Below are positions 36,670 to 45,470 of a stretch of 64,000 bases of DNA, in pieces; position 1 is the stretch's first letter; each line of letters begins with the position of its first letter. Position numbers and translations under genes: made by a program. The notes under the pieces are model-generated. The model did not search any database. It was given only the letters and a program-made list of their open reading frames with translations, and was not told the DNA's origin. Origin of the DNA: Sphingobium psychrophilum (GTDB lineage Bacteria; Pseudomonadota; Alphaproteobacteria; Sphingomonadales; Sphingomonadaceae); assembly GCF_012927105.1 (NCBI RefSeq), contig NZ_JABBFV010000001.1:124001-188000 (forward strand), in the 5' to 3' direction.

Positions 36670-37475
36670 GCCTTCTCGTCGTCATTCCCGCGCGGGCGGC
36701 GTCTTCCCGTCTGCCGCGCAAGCCGCTTCGCCTGATCGCCGGGCGGACGCTGCTGCACCGCACGATCGCCATGGCGCGGGCGGCGATCGGCACCCGCGCG
36801 GACGTCGCCTTGACCGTCGCGAGCGATGATGACGCGATCGCCGATCATGCTCGCGCCGCCGGCTGCGACGCGGTGATGACCGACAGCGCCATCGCCACCG
36901 GGTCGGGCCGCGCGCTCGCCGCGGCGCAGGCGCAGTCCTCGCCGCCACGCTTCGTCGTCAATCTCCAGGGCGACTCGCCTTTCCAGCCCGAAGGCGCGCT
37001 CGGCGCGGTGATTGCCGCGCTACAGGGTGGCGCGCCGGTCGCCACGCCGGTCATCTCGCTGGACTGGCCCGCGCTCGACGCGCTGCGCGAACATAAGACG
37101 CGCTCGCCCTTCAGCGGCACGACCTGCGCCCGTGCGCCCGATGGCCACGCGCTGTGGTTTTCCAAGACGATCATCCCGGCGATCCGCAATGAGGATAAGC
37201 TGCGCGAAACCGATCCCCGGTCGCCCGTCTGGCGGCATGTCGGCCTTTATGGCTATGCGCTGGACGCGCTGGAACGGTTCGAGGCCTGCCCGCCCACTGT
37301 GCTGGAAAATCTGGAGGGATTGGAGCAGTTGCGCCTGCTCGAACTGGGTATCCCGGTCATGACCGTCGCCGTCGATCCCCCGCGCTTCGACAGCAGCGGC
37401 ATCGATACAGAGGCCGACATCAGCCGGGTTGAGGCGCTGATCGCCGTCTATGGCGATCCCACCCCGCCGCTCTGA
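36666..37475 (+). CDS. kdsB: CMP-KDO synthetase (3-deoxy-manno-octulosonate cytidylyltransferase), probable CTG start
   Basis: 269 residues as annotated here. The nucleotide-binding N terminus LLVVIPARAASSRLPRKPL is in frame but lies upstream of the first ATG (36771), so that ATG cannot be the start. The frame contains no ATG, GTG or TTG before it; the best start is CTG 36666, which overlaps the kdsD stop as CTGA in the way ATGA overlaps do. Other motifs: NLQGDSPFQP, FSKTIIPAIR, WRHVGLYGYALDALERF. Activates KDO for lipopolysaccharide or capsule. Confidence 0.85.
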   Translation: MSLLVVIPARAASSRLPRKPLRLIAGRTLLHRTIAMARAAIGTRADVALTVASDDDAIADHARAAGCDAVMTDSAIATGSGRALAAAQAQSSPPRFVVNLQGDSPFQPEGALGAVIAALQGGAPVATPVISLDWPALDALREHKTRSPFSGTTCARAPDGHALWFSKTIIPAIRNEDKLRETDPRSPVWRHVGLYGYALDALERFEACPPTVLENLEGLEQLRLLELGIPVMTVAVDPPRFDSSGIDTEADISRVEALIAVYGDPTPPL

Positions 37476-37487
37476 TCGCCTGCCATC

Positions 37488-38078
37488 ATGCGCCGCATCT
37501 TCATCATCCGCCATGGCAACACCTTTGCGAGCAGCGCCGATGCTTGCCGCGTGGGCGCGCGGACCGATATCCCGCTGGTGGAGAGCGGCCACGCGCAAGC
37601 CGACCGACTGGGCCAATGGTTCGCACGCCAGGCGCTGCCGATCGATCGTCTCTTGTCCAGCCCGCTACTGCGCGCGCGTGAAACGGCCGCCGCTATCGCT
37701 GCTGCGACCGGCCATGGCGCGGATGGCACGCGCGACTGGCTGGGCGAGATCGACCATGGCCCCGACGAGGGGCGGGCGGAGGCGCAGGTACTGGCCCGCA
37801 TCGGTGGGCAGGCGCTGGCCGACTGGGACGAGTGCGGCATCGCACCCGATGGCTGGATCGTGGACGCCGACGCCCGCATCGCCGCCTGGCGCGCTCTCTT
37901 CGCGGAAAGGAGAGCCGGCGTCGACCTGCTGGTCACCAGCAACGGTGCGGCGCGATTCGCGCTGATCGCCGCCAACCTTCCGATGGGCGCGCTCAAATTG
38001 CGCACCGGGGCCTTTGGGGAACTGGCCGTCGATCGCAGCGGGGCGGTCAGCCTGATTCGTTGGGACGAGCGCCCTTAA
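37488..38078 (+). CDS. Histidine phosphatase (phosphoglycerate mutase-like) family protein
   Basis: 196 residues. Catalytic RHG motif at residues 8-10 (IFIIRHGNTFAS), then LSSPLLRARETAAAIA and EIDHGPDEG; the second catalytic His that usually lies in the C-terminal half is not obvious (the region reads VTSNGAARFAL where SHG is common). It follows kdsB by 12 nt and is probably in the same operon; role unknown. Confidence 0.8.
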   Translation: MRRIFIIRHGNTFASSADACRVGARTDIPLVESGHAQADRLGQWFARQALPIDRLLSSPLLRARETAAAIAAATGHGADGTRDWLGEIDHGPDEGRAEAQVLARIGGQALADWDECGIAPDGWIVDADARIAAWRALFAERRAGVDLLVTSNGAARFALIAANLPMGALKLRTGAFGELAVDRSGAVSLIRWDERP

Positions 38079-38080
38079 TT

Positions 38081-39070
38081 TTACCCGCACTCTACCGTGA
38101 CATGCTCCATCCGCGGCAGGGCGCGCACCCGCGCGCGCACCTTGGGCGCATCGGCGCCCGGTGCCAGGCTGATGATCGCGGCATGGGCGTGCGGCCCGAT
38201 GCGCCAGACATGCAGGTCGCGGATCGTCGCGCCTTCCGCCTCCACCTGGGTGCGCACCCGCGCCATCAGCGCCGGTTCAGCCGTATCGAGCAGAATCGCT
38301 GCGGTATCCTTCATCAGGCCCCAGGCCCAGCGCGCGATCACCACCGCGCCCAATATCCCCACCGCCGGGTCCATCCACCACCAGCCCAGATAGCGCCCGG
38401 CCAGCAAAGCGCCGATCGCCAGCACCGACGTCAGCGCGTCGGTCAGCACATGCACATAGGCGGCGCGCAGATTATTGTCGGCATGGCCATGTTTGTGATC
38501 GTGGCCATCATCGTCATGATCATGGCTATGATCGTGGCCCAGCAACAGCGCGCTGATGATATTGATGATCAGGCCGACGACCGCGACCAGAGTGGCCTCG
38601 CCAAAAGCGACGTCGATCGGCTGGAACAGGCGCATGCCCGATTCGATCGCGATGAATAGCGCGGTGACGCCCAGTAGCAGCGCGGAGGCGAAGCCCGACA
38701 GGTCGCCGACCTTGCCGGTGCCGAACGTGTAGCGCGGGTTGCGCGCATGACGCTTGGCATAGCCATAGGCCGCCGCCGCCACCGCCAGCGCCCCGGCATG
38801 GGTCGCCATGTGGAATCCGTCCGCCAGCAGCGCCATCGATCCGGTCCACCAGCCCGCGGCGATCTCCACGACCATGGTCGCGGCGGTTAGCCAGACGACC
38901 CACAAGGTCCGCTTGGCATTCTGGTCGTGCCCGGCCGACAGGTAGATATGGTCGAAATAATGGCTTTCCTCGCCATCATCGTCCTGAACAGCGGCAGGTT
39001 GGTCGGCGGGACTGTGGGCACCATGGCCGTGGTCCCCGTGAGCATGGTGATGGTCGTCGTGCATCGTCAT
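38081..39070 (-). CDS. dmeF: Cation diffusion facilitator, Co(II)/Ni(II) efflux DmeF-type
   Basis: 329 residues. The N terminus is His/Asp-rich (HDDHHHAHGDHGHGAH) and another His-rich loop lies between helices 4 and 5 (HDHSHDHDDDGHDHKHGH), with six membrane helices and a C-terminal cytoplasmic domain (RDLHVWRIGPHAHA). Exchanges metal for protons across the inner membrane. It overlaps the dmeR-type regulator (ATGA), the usual alphaproteobacterial dmeRF operon. Confidence 0.9.
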   Translation of the reverse strand: MTMHDDHHHAHGDHGHGAHSPADQPAAVQDDDGEESHYFDHIYLSAGHDQNAKRTLWVVWLTAATMVVEIAAGWWTGSMALLADGFHMATHAGALAVAAAAYGYAKRHARNPRYTFGTGKVGDLSGFASALLLGVTALFIAIESGMRLFQPIDVAFGEATLVAVVGLIINIISALLLGHDHSHDHDDDGHDHKHGHADNNLRAAYVHVLTDALTSVLAIGALLAGRYLGWWWMDPAVGILGAVVIARWAWGLMKDTAAILLDTAEPALMARVRTQVEAEGATIRDLHVWRIGPHAHAAIISLAPGADAPKVRARVRALPRMEHVTVECG

Positions 39071-39339
39071 TTCCCGTAACGGCGGATCAGCGCCAGCATT
39101 TCCTCGGTCGCGGTCTGACGCGCCTCGTCGGACAGGCCCGGCCGGGCGACATGCTCGCGCATATGCTGCTCGATCAGTTCCTCCATCAGGCTGCCCACAG
39201 CACCGCGCACCGACGCGACCAGCTGCAACGTCTCCGAACAGCCGGCATCGCCAGACAATTGCCGCTCCACGGCGGCGACCTGTCCTGCGATCCGGCGTAT
39301 CCGCGCCAACAATTTATCTCGATCCGCAATAATGTGCAT
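39067..39339 (-). CDS. dmeR: RcnR/DmeR-type nickel/cobalt-responsive repressor
   Basis: 90 residues from ATG 39339. All-helical CsoR/RcnR family protein (DRDKLLARIRRIAGQVAAVERQL). Metal-ligand pattern His2, Cys34, His59, His63 matches the His/Cys/His/His set of RcnR one residue out of register, so it senses Ni/Co rather than Cu. Represses its own operon until metal binds. Confidence 0.9.
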   Translation of the reverse strand: MHIIADRDKLLARIRRIAGQVAAVERQLSGDAGCSETLQLVASVRGAVGSLMEELIEQHMREHVARPGLSDEARQTATEEMLALIRRYGK

Positions 39340-39340
39340 A

Positions 39341-39362
39341 GGATACCCCCCTATACTATATT
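39341..39362 (-). promoter_or_regulatory. RcnR/DmeR operator overlapping the dmeR ribosome site
   Basis: On the minus strand the sequence is TATAGTATAGGGGGGTATCC: a six-G tract flanked by AT-rich inverted halves, as in RcnR/DmeR operators (TACT-G6-N-AGTA type). The G tract (39346-39351) is six nt before the start codon, so it is also the Shine-Dalgarno sequence. Confidence 0.75.
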
Positions 39363-39388
39363 TGCTTGGAAACCAAGGGTGGATCGGG

Positions 39389-40564
39389 ATGCGTCGCTCC
39401 CCTATCACTGTCGCCATGACAAGCGATCTGGACTGCGACCTGGCGATCATCGGCGGCGGCCTTGCCGGCGGGTTGATCGCGCTCGCCTTCGCCGCGCTGC
39501 GGCCCGATGTGCGGCTGCTGCTGGTCGAACAGGGGGAGCGCCCCGGCGGTAATCATCTCTGGTCCTTCTTCGACGGCGACGTAGCGCCCGCCGATCGCTG
39601 GCTCATCGATCCCCTTGTCGCCCATCGCTGGCCCCAGGGGCATGCGGTGCGTTTTCCCGGCCATGCGCGCGATCTGGCGACGCCGTATAACAGCGTTACT
39701 ACTGTCCGACTCGCTGTCGCACTCGAACGCCAATTGGGCGACCGGCTGCTGACCCGCGCGACGGCGGAAGCGGTCGAACCCCATGCCATCCGCCTGACCG
39801 ACGGCCGGAAAATCGCGGCAGGGACGGTCATCGACGCCCGCGGCGCCGCGAATCTGTCGGCCTTGCGCTGCGGCTGGCAAAAGTTTGTCGGCCATGCGCT
39901 GCGCTGCGACGGCCCCCATGGCATCGACCGCCCGGTCATCATGGATGCGACGGTCGATCAGGTCGATGGCTACCGCTTCGTCTATCTGCTCCCTTGGGAC
40001 GATCACACCCTCTTTATCGAGGATACCTATTACAGCGACACGCCGGACCTGGACGTGCCCACGATCGATAACCGCATCGCCGCCTATGCGCAGGCCAGGG
40101 GCTGGCGCGGCGGTGTGGTCCATCGCGAACAGGGCGTCCTGCCGGTCGTCCATGGCGGCGACTTCGATCGCTATTGGCCGAAGGACGATCCGGTCGCCCG
40201 CGCTGGGGTACGTGCCGGCCTGTTCCAGCCGATGACCGGCTACTCGCTGCCCGATGCAGTACGATTCGCGCTGTGGCTGGTGGATCAGCCGCTCAATGAT
40301 CTGCCCGCGGTGACCCGCACCTATGCCGCCGCCCATTGGCGACGCGGTGGCTATTATCGGCTGCTTGGCAAGATGCTGTTCGGTGCCGCCGCCCCCGACC
40401 AGCGCTGGCGCATCTTCGCCCGCTTCTATGGGCTGCGCGCGGACCTGATCCAGCGATTCTATGCCGGCCGTTCGTCGCTGACTGACCGTATGCGCATCTT
40501 GTGCGGACGCCCGCCTGTACCCATAAGAGACGCCATGCGAACATTATGGAACCCGCCCGCCTGA
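39389..40564 (+). CDS. crtY: Lycopene beta-cyclase
   Basis: About 391 residues. FAD/NAD Rossmann motif DLAIIGGGLAGGLIALAFA, cyclase motif GNHLWSFFDGD, then YRFVYLLPWDDHTLFIEDTYYSD and FQPMTGYSLPDAVRFA near the C terminus, all typical of bacterial CrtY. Converts lycopene to beta-carotene. ATG 39389 has AAGGGTGG; ATG 39416 is possible with a shorter leader. The stop overlaps the crtI start by one nt (TGATG). Promoter shared with the divergent dmeR. Confidence 0.93.
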   Translation: MRRSPITVAMTSDLDCDLAIIGGGLAGGLIALAFAALRPDVRLLLVEQGERPGGNHLWSFFDGDVAPADRWLIDPLVAHRWPQGHAVRFPGHARDLATPYNSVTTVRLAVALERQLGDRLLTRATAEAVEPHAIRLTDGRKIAAGTVIDARGAANLSALRCGWQKFVGHALRCDGPHGIDRPVIMDATVDQVDGYRFVYLLPWDDHTLFIEDTYYSDTPDLDVPTIDNRIAAYAQARGWRGGVVHREQGVLPVVHGGDFDRYWPKDDPVARAGVRAGLFQPMTGYSLPDAVRFALWLVDQPLNDLPAVTRTYAAAHWRRGGYYRLLGKMLFGAAAPDQRWRIFARFYGLRADLIQRFYAGRSSLTDRMRILCGRPPVPIRDAMRTLWNPPA

Positions 40565-42048
40565 TGACTAACAGGACAGCGATCGTCATCGGCGCAGGCT
40601 TTGGCGGCCTGGCGCTGGCCATCCGCCTGCAATCCGCCGGCATAGACACCACCCTGGTCGAAGGACGCGACCGTCCGGGCGGCCGCGCCTATATGTGGGA
40701 AAAGGACGGCTTCACCTTCGACGCCGGGCCGACGGTCATCACCGACCCCGATTGCCTGAACGAATTATGGCGCCTGTCGGGGCACGACATGGCGCAGGAC
40801 GTCACCTTGATGCCGGTTTCGCCTTTCTACCGGCTCAACTGGCGCGACGGCACCAATTTCGATTACAGCAACGACGAAGCCGCGCTTCGCGCCGAAATCG
40901 CCAAGCTCGATCCGGGCGATGTCGCGGGCTATGATCGCTTCTGCGATTATGCGGCGGGTGTTTTTGAGGAGGGCTATCGCAAGCTCGGCTCGGTCGCCTT
41001 TCTCGATTTTGCATCCATGATCAAAGCGGCGCCGTCGCTGGCGAAATATCAGGCGTGGCGCTCGGTCTATTCGGTCGTCTCCAGCCATGTGAAGAACGAA
41101 AAGCTGCGCGAGGCTTTGTCCTTCCACACGCTGCTGGTCGGCGGCAATCCGATGAAGACCAGCGCCATCTACGCGCTCATCCATAAGCTGGAAAAGGACG
41201 GCGGCGTCTGGTTCGCCAAGGGCGGCACGAACCGGCTGGTCCATGGCATGGCGACCCATTTCGAACGGTTGGGCGGCACGCTGCGGCTGGGCGATGCCGT
41301 CACCCGGATCGAAACCTATGGTGACAAGGCGACGGCGGTTCATACCGCATCGGGGTGGCGCGGGGAGGCGGATGCCATCGCCACAAACGCCGACCTGATG
41401 CACAGCTATCGCGACCTGTTGGGCCATCATCCACGCGGGCAGAAGCAGGGCCAAAAACTGGCCAACAAGCGCTGGTCGCCCAGCCTGTTCGTGCTCCATT
41501 TCGGCATCAAGGGCAGCTGGCCCGGCATCCCGCACCACATGATCCTGTTTGGCCCGCGCTATGAGGGACTGCTGACCGACATTTACGATCATGGCGTGCT
41601 GCCGCAGGATTTCTCGCTCTACCTGCACCATCCCACCGTCACCGATCCGTCGATGGCGCCGGACGGCCATTCGACCTTCTATGCGCTGGCTCCGGTGCCG
41701 CATATGGGCAAGCTGCCGATCGACTGGGACCAGTTCGGCCCTGCCTATGCGGAGCGTATATTGGACGAAATCCAGCATCGGCTGATCCCCGATATCCGGT
41801 CGCGCATCGTCACCCGTTTCCATTATGCGCCCAGCGATTTCGGTCGCGACTTAAACGCGCATATGGGCAGCGCCTTCAGTCTAGAGCCGCTGCTGACCCA
41901 GAGCGCCTGGTTCCGGGCGCATAATCGCGACGATGTCATTCCCAACCTCTATCTGGTAGGGGCCGGCACCCATCCCGGCGCGGGCATCCCCGGCGTGGTG
42001 GGCAGCGCCAAGGCGACCGCGGCGCTGATGTTGGATGATTTGAAGTAG
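40564..42048 (+). CDS. crtI: Phytoene desaturase
   Basis: 494 residues. Dinucleotide fold TAIVIGAGFGGLALAIRLQ, RPGGRAYMWEKDGFTFDAGPTVITDP, GGTNRLVHGMA, and the CrtI C-terminal signature NLYLVGAGTHPGAGIPGVVGSAKATA. Introduces the double bonds that turn phytoene into lycopene. Translationally coupled to crtY. Confidence 0.95.
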   Translation: MTNRTAIVIGAGFGGLALAIRLQSAGIDTTLVEGRDRPGGRAYMWEKDGFTFDAGPTVITDPDCLNELWRLSGHDMAQDVTLMPVSPFYRLNWRDGTNFDYSNDEAALRAEIAKLDPGDVAGYDRFCDYAAGVFEEGYRKLGSVAFLDFASMIKAAPSLAKYQAWRSVYSVVSSHVKNEKLREALSFHTLLVGGNPMKTSAIYALIHKLEKDGGVWFAKGGTNRLVHGMATHFERLGGTLRLGDAVTRIETYGDKATAVHTASGWRGEADAIATNADLMHSYRDLLGHHPRGQKQGQKLANKRWSPSLFVLHFGIKGSWPGIPHHMILFGPRYEGLLTDIYDHGVLPQDFSLYLHHPTVTDPSMAPDGHSTFYALAPVPHMGKLPIDWDQFGPAYAERILDEIQHRLIPDIRSRIVTRFHYAPSDFGRDLNAHMGSAFSLEPLLTQSAWFRAHNRDDVIPNLYLVGAGTHPGAGIPGVVGSAKATAALMLDDLK

Positions 42049-42053
42049 GGGCT

Positions 42054-42103
42054 TAGAGCGATTGCTAATCAGATGGAATCATCTGATGACTGGGAAATCG
42101 CGT
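42054..42103. repeat. REP-like imperfect palindrome after crtI
   Basis: Inner arms TCAGATG / CATCTGA around GAAT, with outer arms AGCGATT / AAATCGC. This form resembles a palindrome family that I associate with sphingomonad intergenic regions; that recollection was not verified. Confidence 0.6.
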
Positions 42104-42116
42104 AAACCAATAATGT

Positions 42117-42153
42117 AGAGCGATCGATCCGATGCAATCGGATCGATCGCTCT
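42117..42153. repeat. Perfect 17-bp hairpin between crtI and the LOG gene
   Basis: Arms of 17 nt (beginning AGAGCGATCGATCCGAT) are exact inverted repeats around GCA. There is no T tract, so it is less likely a simple terminator than a REP-type hairpin, though it could block RNA decay or transcription. Confidence 0.8.
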
Positions 42154-42172
42154 ATTCCCGCGGACGGATAAG

Positions 42173-42754
42173 ATGAAGAGACTGGCAGTCTATTGCGGAT
42201 CGGCGACCCCCGCCGACCTGACCTATATCGATGCGGCGCGCCATGTCGGCCGCACATTGGCGGAACGGGGTATCGGCGTCGTCTATGGCGGCGGGCGCCT
42301 GGGCCTCATGGGCGCGGTGGCGGACGCCGCGCTGGAGGCGGGCGGCGAGGTGATCGGCGTGATCCCCGAAGCCTTGGTCGGGGCCGAGGTCGCGCATCGC
42401 GGCTGCACCGAACTCCATGTCGTCCAGACGATGCACCAGCGCAAGCAGCTCTTCACCGACCTGTCGGACGGCTTCGTCACCCTGCCGGGCGGTGTCGGCA
42501 CGATGGACGAATTGTGGGAAGCGATCAGCTGGGCGCAGCTGGGTTATCATCGCAAGCCGGTCGGCCTGCTCAACGTCGCGGGCTTCTACGACCAGTTGAT
42601 CGGCTTCAATCGGCAGATGGTGGAGGCCGGCTTCATCCGCGCCCAGCATGCCGGGATCATGATCCATGCCGATGGCATCGACGCGCTGGTCGACGCCATG
42701 GCAGCCTATCAACCGCATGAGACGATCTTCGCGATGAAGGCGGATCGACTTTGA
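42173..42754 (+). CDS. LOG family protein (TIGR00730; nucleoside-monophosphate phosphoribohydrolase type)
   Basis: 193 residues with the LOG hallmarks: VYCGSA at the start, VVYGGGRLGLMGAVADAALEAGGEVIGVIP, and PGGVGTMDELWEAISWAQLG. Members cleave nucleoside 5'-monophosphates (cytokinin-type or common ones) to base and ribose 5-phosphate. It is set between crtI and crtB and flanked by palindromic repeats, so it may be a later insertion into the carotenoid cluster. Confidence 0.88.
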   Translation: MKRLAVYCGSATPADLTYIDAARHVGRTLAERGIGVVYGGGRLGLMGAVADAALEAGGEVIGVIPEALVGAEVAHRGCTELHVVQTMHQRKQLFTDLSDGFVTLPGGVGTMDELWEAISWAQLGYHRKPVGLLNVAGFYDQLIGFNRQMVEAGFIRAQHAGIMIHADGIDALVDAMAAYQPHETIFAMKADRL

Positions 42755-42769
42755 CGAGATGAAACATAG

Positions 42770-42843
42770 CCGTTCGCTTCGAGCGAAGTCGAGAAGCGGT
42801 TGGCGCAACCTTTGCGTTTCGCGACTACGCTCGAAACGAACGG
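42770..42843. repeat. Inverted repeat between the LOG gene and crtB
   Basis: Arms near CCGTTCGCTTCGAGCG (42769-42784) and its near-complement CGCTCGAAACGAACGG (42828-42843) match over about 24 of 28 positions with a 20-nt centre. A dispersed palindrome type, distinct from the crtI repeats. Confidence 0.6.
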
Positions 42844-42879
42844 GCGTCGGGTGACTTTCCTTGCAAGGCAGGGCATGTC

Positions 42880-43839
42880 GTGACCATGTATTCCAGCCAG
42901 ATCAACCGCGCCGCCCTCGTCGCCCACGCCCGCGACAGTATCGCGCGCGGTTCCAAATCCTTCGCCATGGCGTCAAAGCTGTTCGACCGGCAAAGCCGTG
43001 AACGCGCCTGGCTGCTCTACGCCTGGTGCCGCAAGTGCGACGACATCGCCGACGGGCAGGACCATGGCGGCACGTTACAGGGGGTGACAGACGGGCAGGC
43101 CCGACTTTCGACCATCCGCGTCCTGACCGGCATGGCGCTGCGTGGGGAGCCGACCGGCGATCCGGCCTTTGACGGGTTCGGCGTGGTGATGCGCGAATGC
43201 GCCATCCCCGAACGCTATGCCCATGATCTGATCGAGGGGTTCGCGCTCGACGCGCGCGACTGGCGGCCGCGCAGCGAAGCCGACATGCTGCTCTATTGCT
43301 ATCATGTCGCGGGCGCGGTCGGCTGCATGATGGCGGTGCTGATGGGGGTCGATCCCGACGATCGTGCGACGCTCGACCGCGCCTGCGACCTCGGCCTCGC
43401 CTTCCAGCTGGCCAATATCGCCCGCGACATCAGTGAGGATGAGGCGGCGGATCGCTGCTATCTTCCCCAAGAGTGGCTGGCCGAAATGGACATCCCGCCG
43501 GGCGAGCATATGAAGCCCTGGGCACGGCCGCGTTTGGCGATCCTGTCCCGCAGGATGGCCGACATGGCCGCCGCCTATGAGGACAGCGCCCGCCACGGCA
43601 CCGGTGCATTGCCGCCCCGCGCCGCCTGGGCGGTGCTGGCGGCCGCCGGTATCTATGGCGACATCGCACGCGAAGTCGCGCGCCGCGGCGAGCAGGCCTG
43701 GGACCGTCGCGTTGTCACGCCCAAACGCGAGAAGCTGGGCTGGGTAGCGCGGGCGGCGGTGCAGGTGATCGGCCGCGCCCGACGCTGGCCAGCGGATGCC
43801 GCGCGGCCCGCGGGTCTTTGGACCAGCTTCAAGGACTGA
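42880..43839 (+). CDS. crtB: Phytoene synthase
   Basis: 319 residues starting at GTG 42880 (GGCAGG site; ATG 42886 also possible). Trans-isoprenyl-diphosphate synthase fold with both Asp-rich motifs: DDIAD (residues 54-58) and, after QLANIARDISED, a second DxxxD, plus RCYLPQEWL. Condenses two geranylgeranyl diphosphates to phytoene. Works with crtI and crtY upstream. Confidence 0.94.
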   Translation: MTMYSSQINRAALVAHARDSIARGSKSFAMASKLFDRQSRERAWLLYAWCRKCDDIADGQDHGGTLQGVTDGQARLSTIRVLTGMALRGEPTGDPAFDGFGVVMRECAIPERYAHDLIEGFALDARDWRPRSEADMLLYCYHVAGAVGCMMAVLMGVDPDDRATLDRACDLGLAFQLANIARDISEDEAADRCYLPQEWLAEMDIPPGEHMKPWARPRLAILSRRMADMAAAYEDSARHGTGALPPRAAWAVLAAAGIYGDIAREVARRGEQAWDRRVVTPKREKLGWVARAAVQVIGRARRWPADAARPAGLWTSFKD

Positions 43840-43891
43840 CGCCTCCAGCCACGCGCGTAGTAATTGCCTCGCAGCAAAAATCCTCAGCGAT

Positions 43892-43910
43892 CTCTGCGCC
43901 TTTGCGCGAA
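43892..43910 (-). repeat. Dispersed 19-mer repeat (copy 1)
   Basis: The minus strand reads TTCGCGCAAAGGCGCAGAG; the same word with one change occurs at 63959-63977 on the plus strand. Both are in intergenic sequence just after a gene. Confidence 0.55.
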
Positions 43911-43924
43911 CCATTTCTCGCGCA

Positions 43925-43955
43925 CAAAAAAGGGCCGATGCTTTCGCATCGGCCC
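43925..43955 (-). terminator. Rho-independent terminator of amtB-glnK
   Basis: Perfect 10-bp stem GGGCCGATGC / GCATCGGCCC with loop, followed on the minus strand by TTTTTT. Lies about 70 nt after the amtB stop. Confidence 0.85.
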
Positions 43956-44026
43956 AAGGCATGTTCGCAGGAGGAACAAGGTAAGGCGGGCGGCCCTTGC
44001 CCGATGGGCGGGCCGCCCTGCCAATC

Positions 44027-45457
44027 TCAGTAGTTGTAGGCGCGTTCGCCATGGCTGGAGAGGTCGAGACCTTCCTGCTCCGCGTCGGCGCTCGGACGCA
44101 GACCGATGGTCTTGTCGATCACGAAGAAGAGGATCGCACTCAGCACGCCGGAGTAAACCAGGGTGAAGAGGACGGCCTTGATCTGGATGACGACCTGCGT
44201 CGCGATCGAGTAGCTGCTTGCGTCGAACGCCGCCGGGAAGACGGTGTAGTCGAACACGCCCTGACCACCCAGCGCCGGCGATGCGACGATGCCGGTGGCG
44301 ATGGCGCCGACGATGCCGCCGACGCAGTGGACGCCGAACACGTCCAGGCTGTCATCATAGCCCAGCTTACCCTTCACGAAGGCGACGAAGAGGTAGCAGA
44401 TCGGCGAGACGACGAAGCCCAGCACGATCGAAGTCATCGGCGCGCCCAGGCCAGCGGCCGGGGTGATGGCGACCAGACCGGCAACCGCACCGGTCACGGC
44501 ACCCAGCAGCGATGCCTTGCCATGATGGAACTGTTCGACCAGCGCCCAGCTGACGGCCGCTGCGCAGGTGGCGACCATGGTGTTGATAAAGGCGACGCCG
44601 GTGACGCCATTGGCTTCCAGGTTGGAACCGGCGTTGAAACCGAACCAGCCGACCCACAGCAGGCTGGCGCCGATCATGGTCATGGTCAGCGAGTGCGGTG
44701 CCATGGATTCCTTGGGGTAACCGATGCGCTTGCCGATGATGAGGCAACCCACCAGGCCCGCGATGCCCGCATTGATGTGAACCACGGTGCCACCAGCAAA
44801 GTCCAGAGCGCCCCAGCCCCAGAGCAGGCCGGAATCGGTCGGAGCGTCAGCCAGGAAGTCCGGGCCGGCCCAATACCATACCATGTGCGCCATCGGGAAA
44901 TAGACGACCGTGAGCCAGGCGACCACGAACACGATCAGCGCCGAAAACTTCACGCGTTCGGCAAAGGCGCCGACGATGAGGGCCGGGGTGATCATGGCGA
45001 AGGTCATCTGGAACACCACGAACACCAGTTCGGGGATGTAGACATTGTTGCTGAAGGTCGCGGCGGACGTGGTGCCGTCGACGCCCATCAGGAAGGCCTT
45101 GGACAGGCCACCGAAGAAGTGGTTTTCGCCACCGCTGGTGAAAGCGATGGAATAGCCCCAGCAGCACCAGACCAGGCCAGCCACCGACACGATCATGAAA
45201 ACCTGCATCAGCACGCTGAGCATGTTTTTGGTGCGGACGAGGCCGCCGTAGAAGAGGGCAAGGCCGGGGATGGACATCATCAGCACCAGCGCGGCCGAAA
45301 CCAGCATCCAGGCGACGTCGCCCTTGTTGACCATGCCGGCCATGGCGGCGGCATCGGGATTCTTGATCGGGCCCACGGCGGCAAGCGCCGGAGACGCGGC
45401 GAGCAGGGACAGGCCTATCGCCCCCGCAACCCCGCAAAGTTTCTTGGAAAAGGTCAT
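44027..45457 (-). CDS. amtB: Ammonium transporter
   Basis: 476 residues. Signal-like N terminus (MTFSKKLCGVAGAIGLSLLAASPALA), then about 11 membrane helices with the Amt signatures GLALFYGGLVRTKN, DFAGGTVVHINAGIAGLVG and DDSLDVFGVHCVGGIVGA, including the twin pore His residues. Conducts ammonium/ammonia. Start ATG 45457 has AAGGGGG. Second gene of a glnK-amtB operon. Confidence 0.96.
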   Translation of the reverse strand: MTFSKKLCGVAGAIGLSLLAASPALAAVGPIKNPDAAAMAGMVNKGDVAWMLVSAALVLMMSIPGLALFYGGLVRTKNMLSVLMQVFMIVSVAGLVWCCWGYSIAFTSGGENHFFGGLSKAFLMGVDGTTSAATFSNNVYIPELVFVVFQMTFAMITPALIVGAFAERVKFSALIVFVVAWLTVVYFPMAHMVWYWAGPDFLADAPTDSGLLWGWGALDFAGGTVVHINAGIAGLVGCLIIGKRIGYPKESMAPHSLTMTMIGASLLWVGWFGFNAGSNLEANGVTGVAFINTMVATCAAAVSWALVEQFHHGKASLLGAVTGAVAGLVAITPAAGLGAPMTSIVLGFVVSPICYLFVAFVKGKLGYDDSLDVFGVHCVGGIVGAIATGIVASPALGGQGVFDYTVFPAAFDASSYSIATQVVIQIKAVLFTLVYSGVLSAILFFVIDKTIGLRPSADAEQEGLDLSSHGERAYNY

Positions 45458-45470
45458 TATTTCCCCCTTC

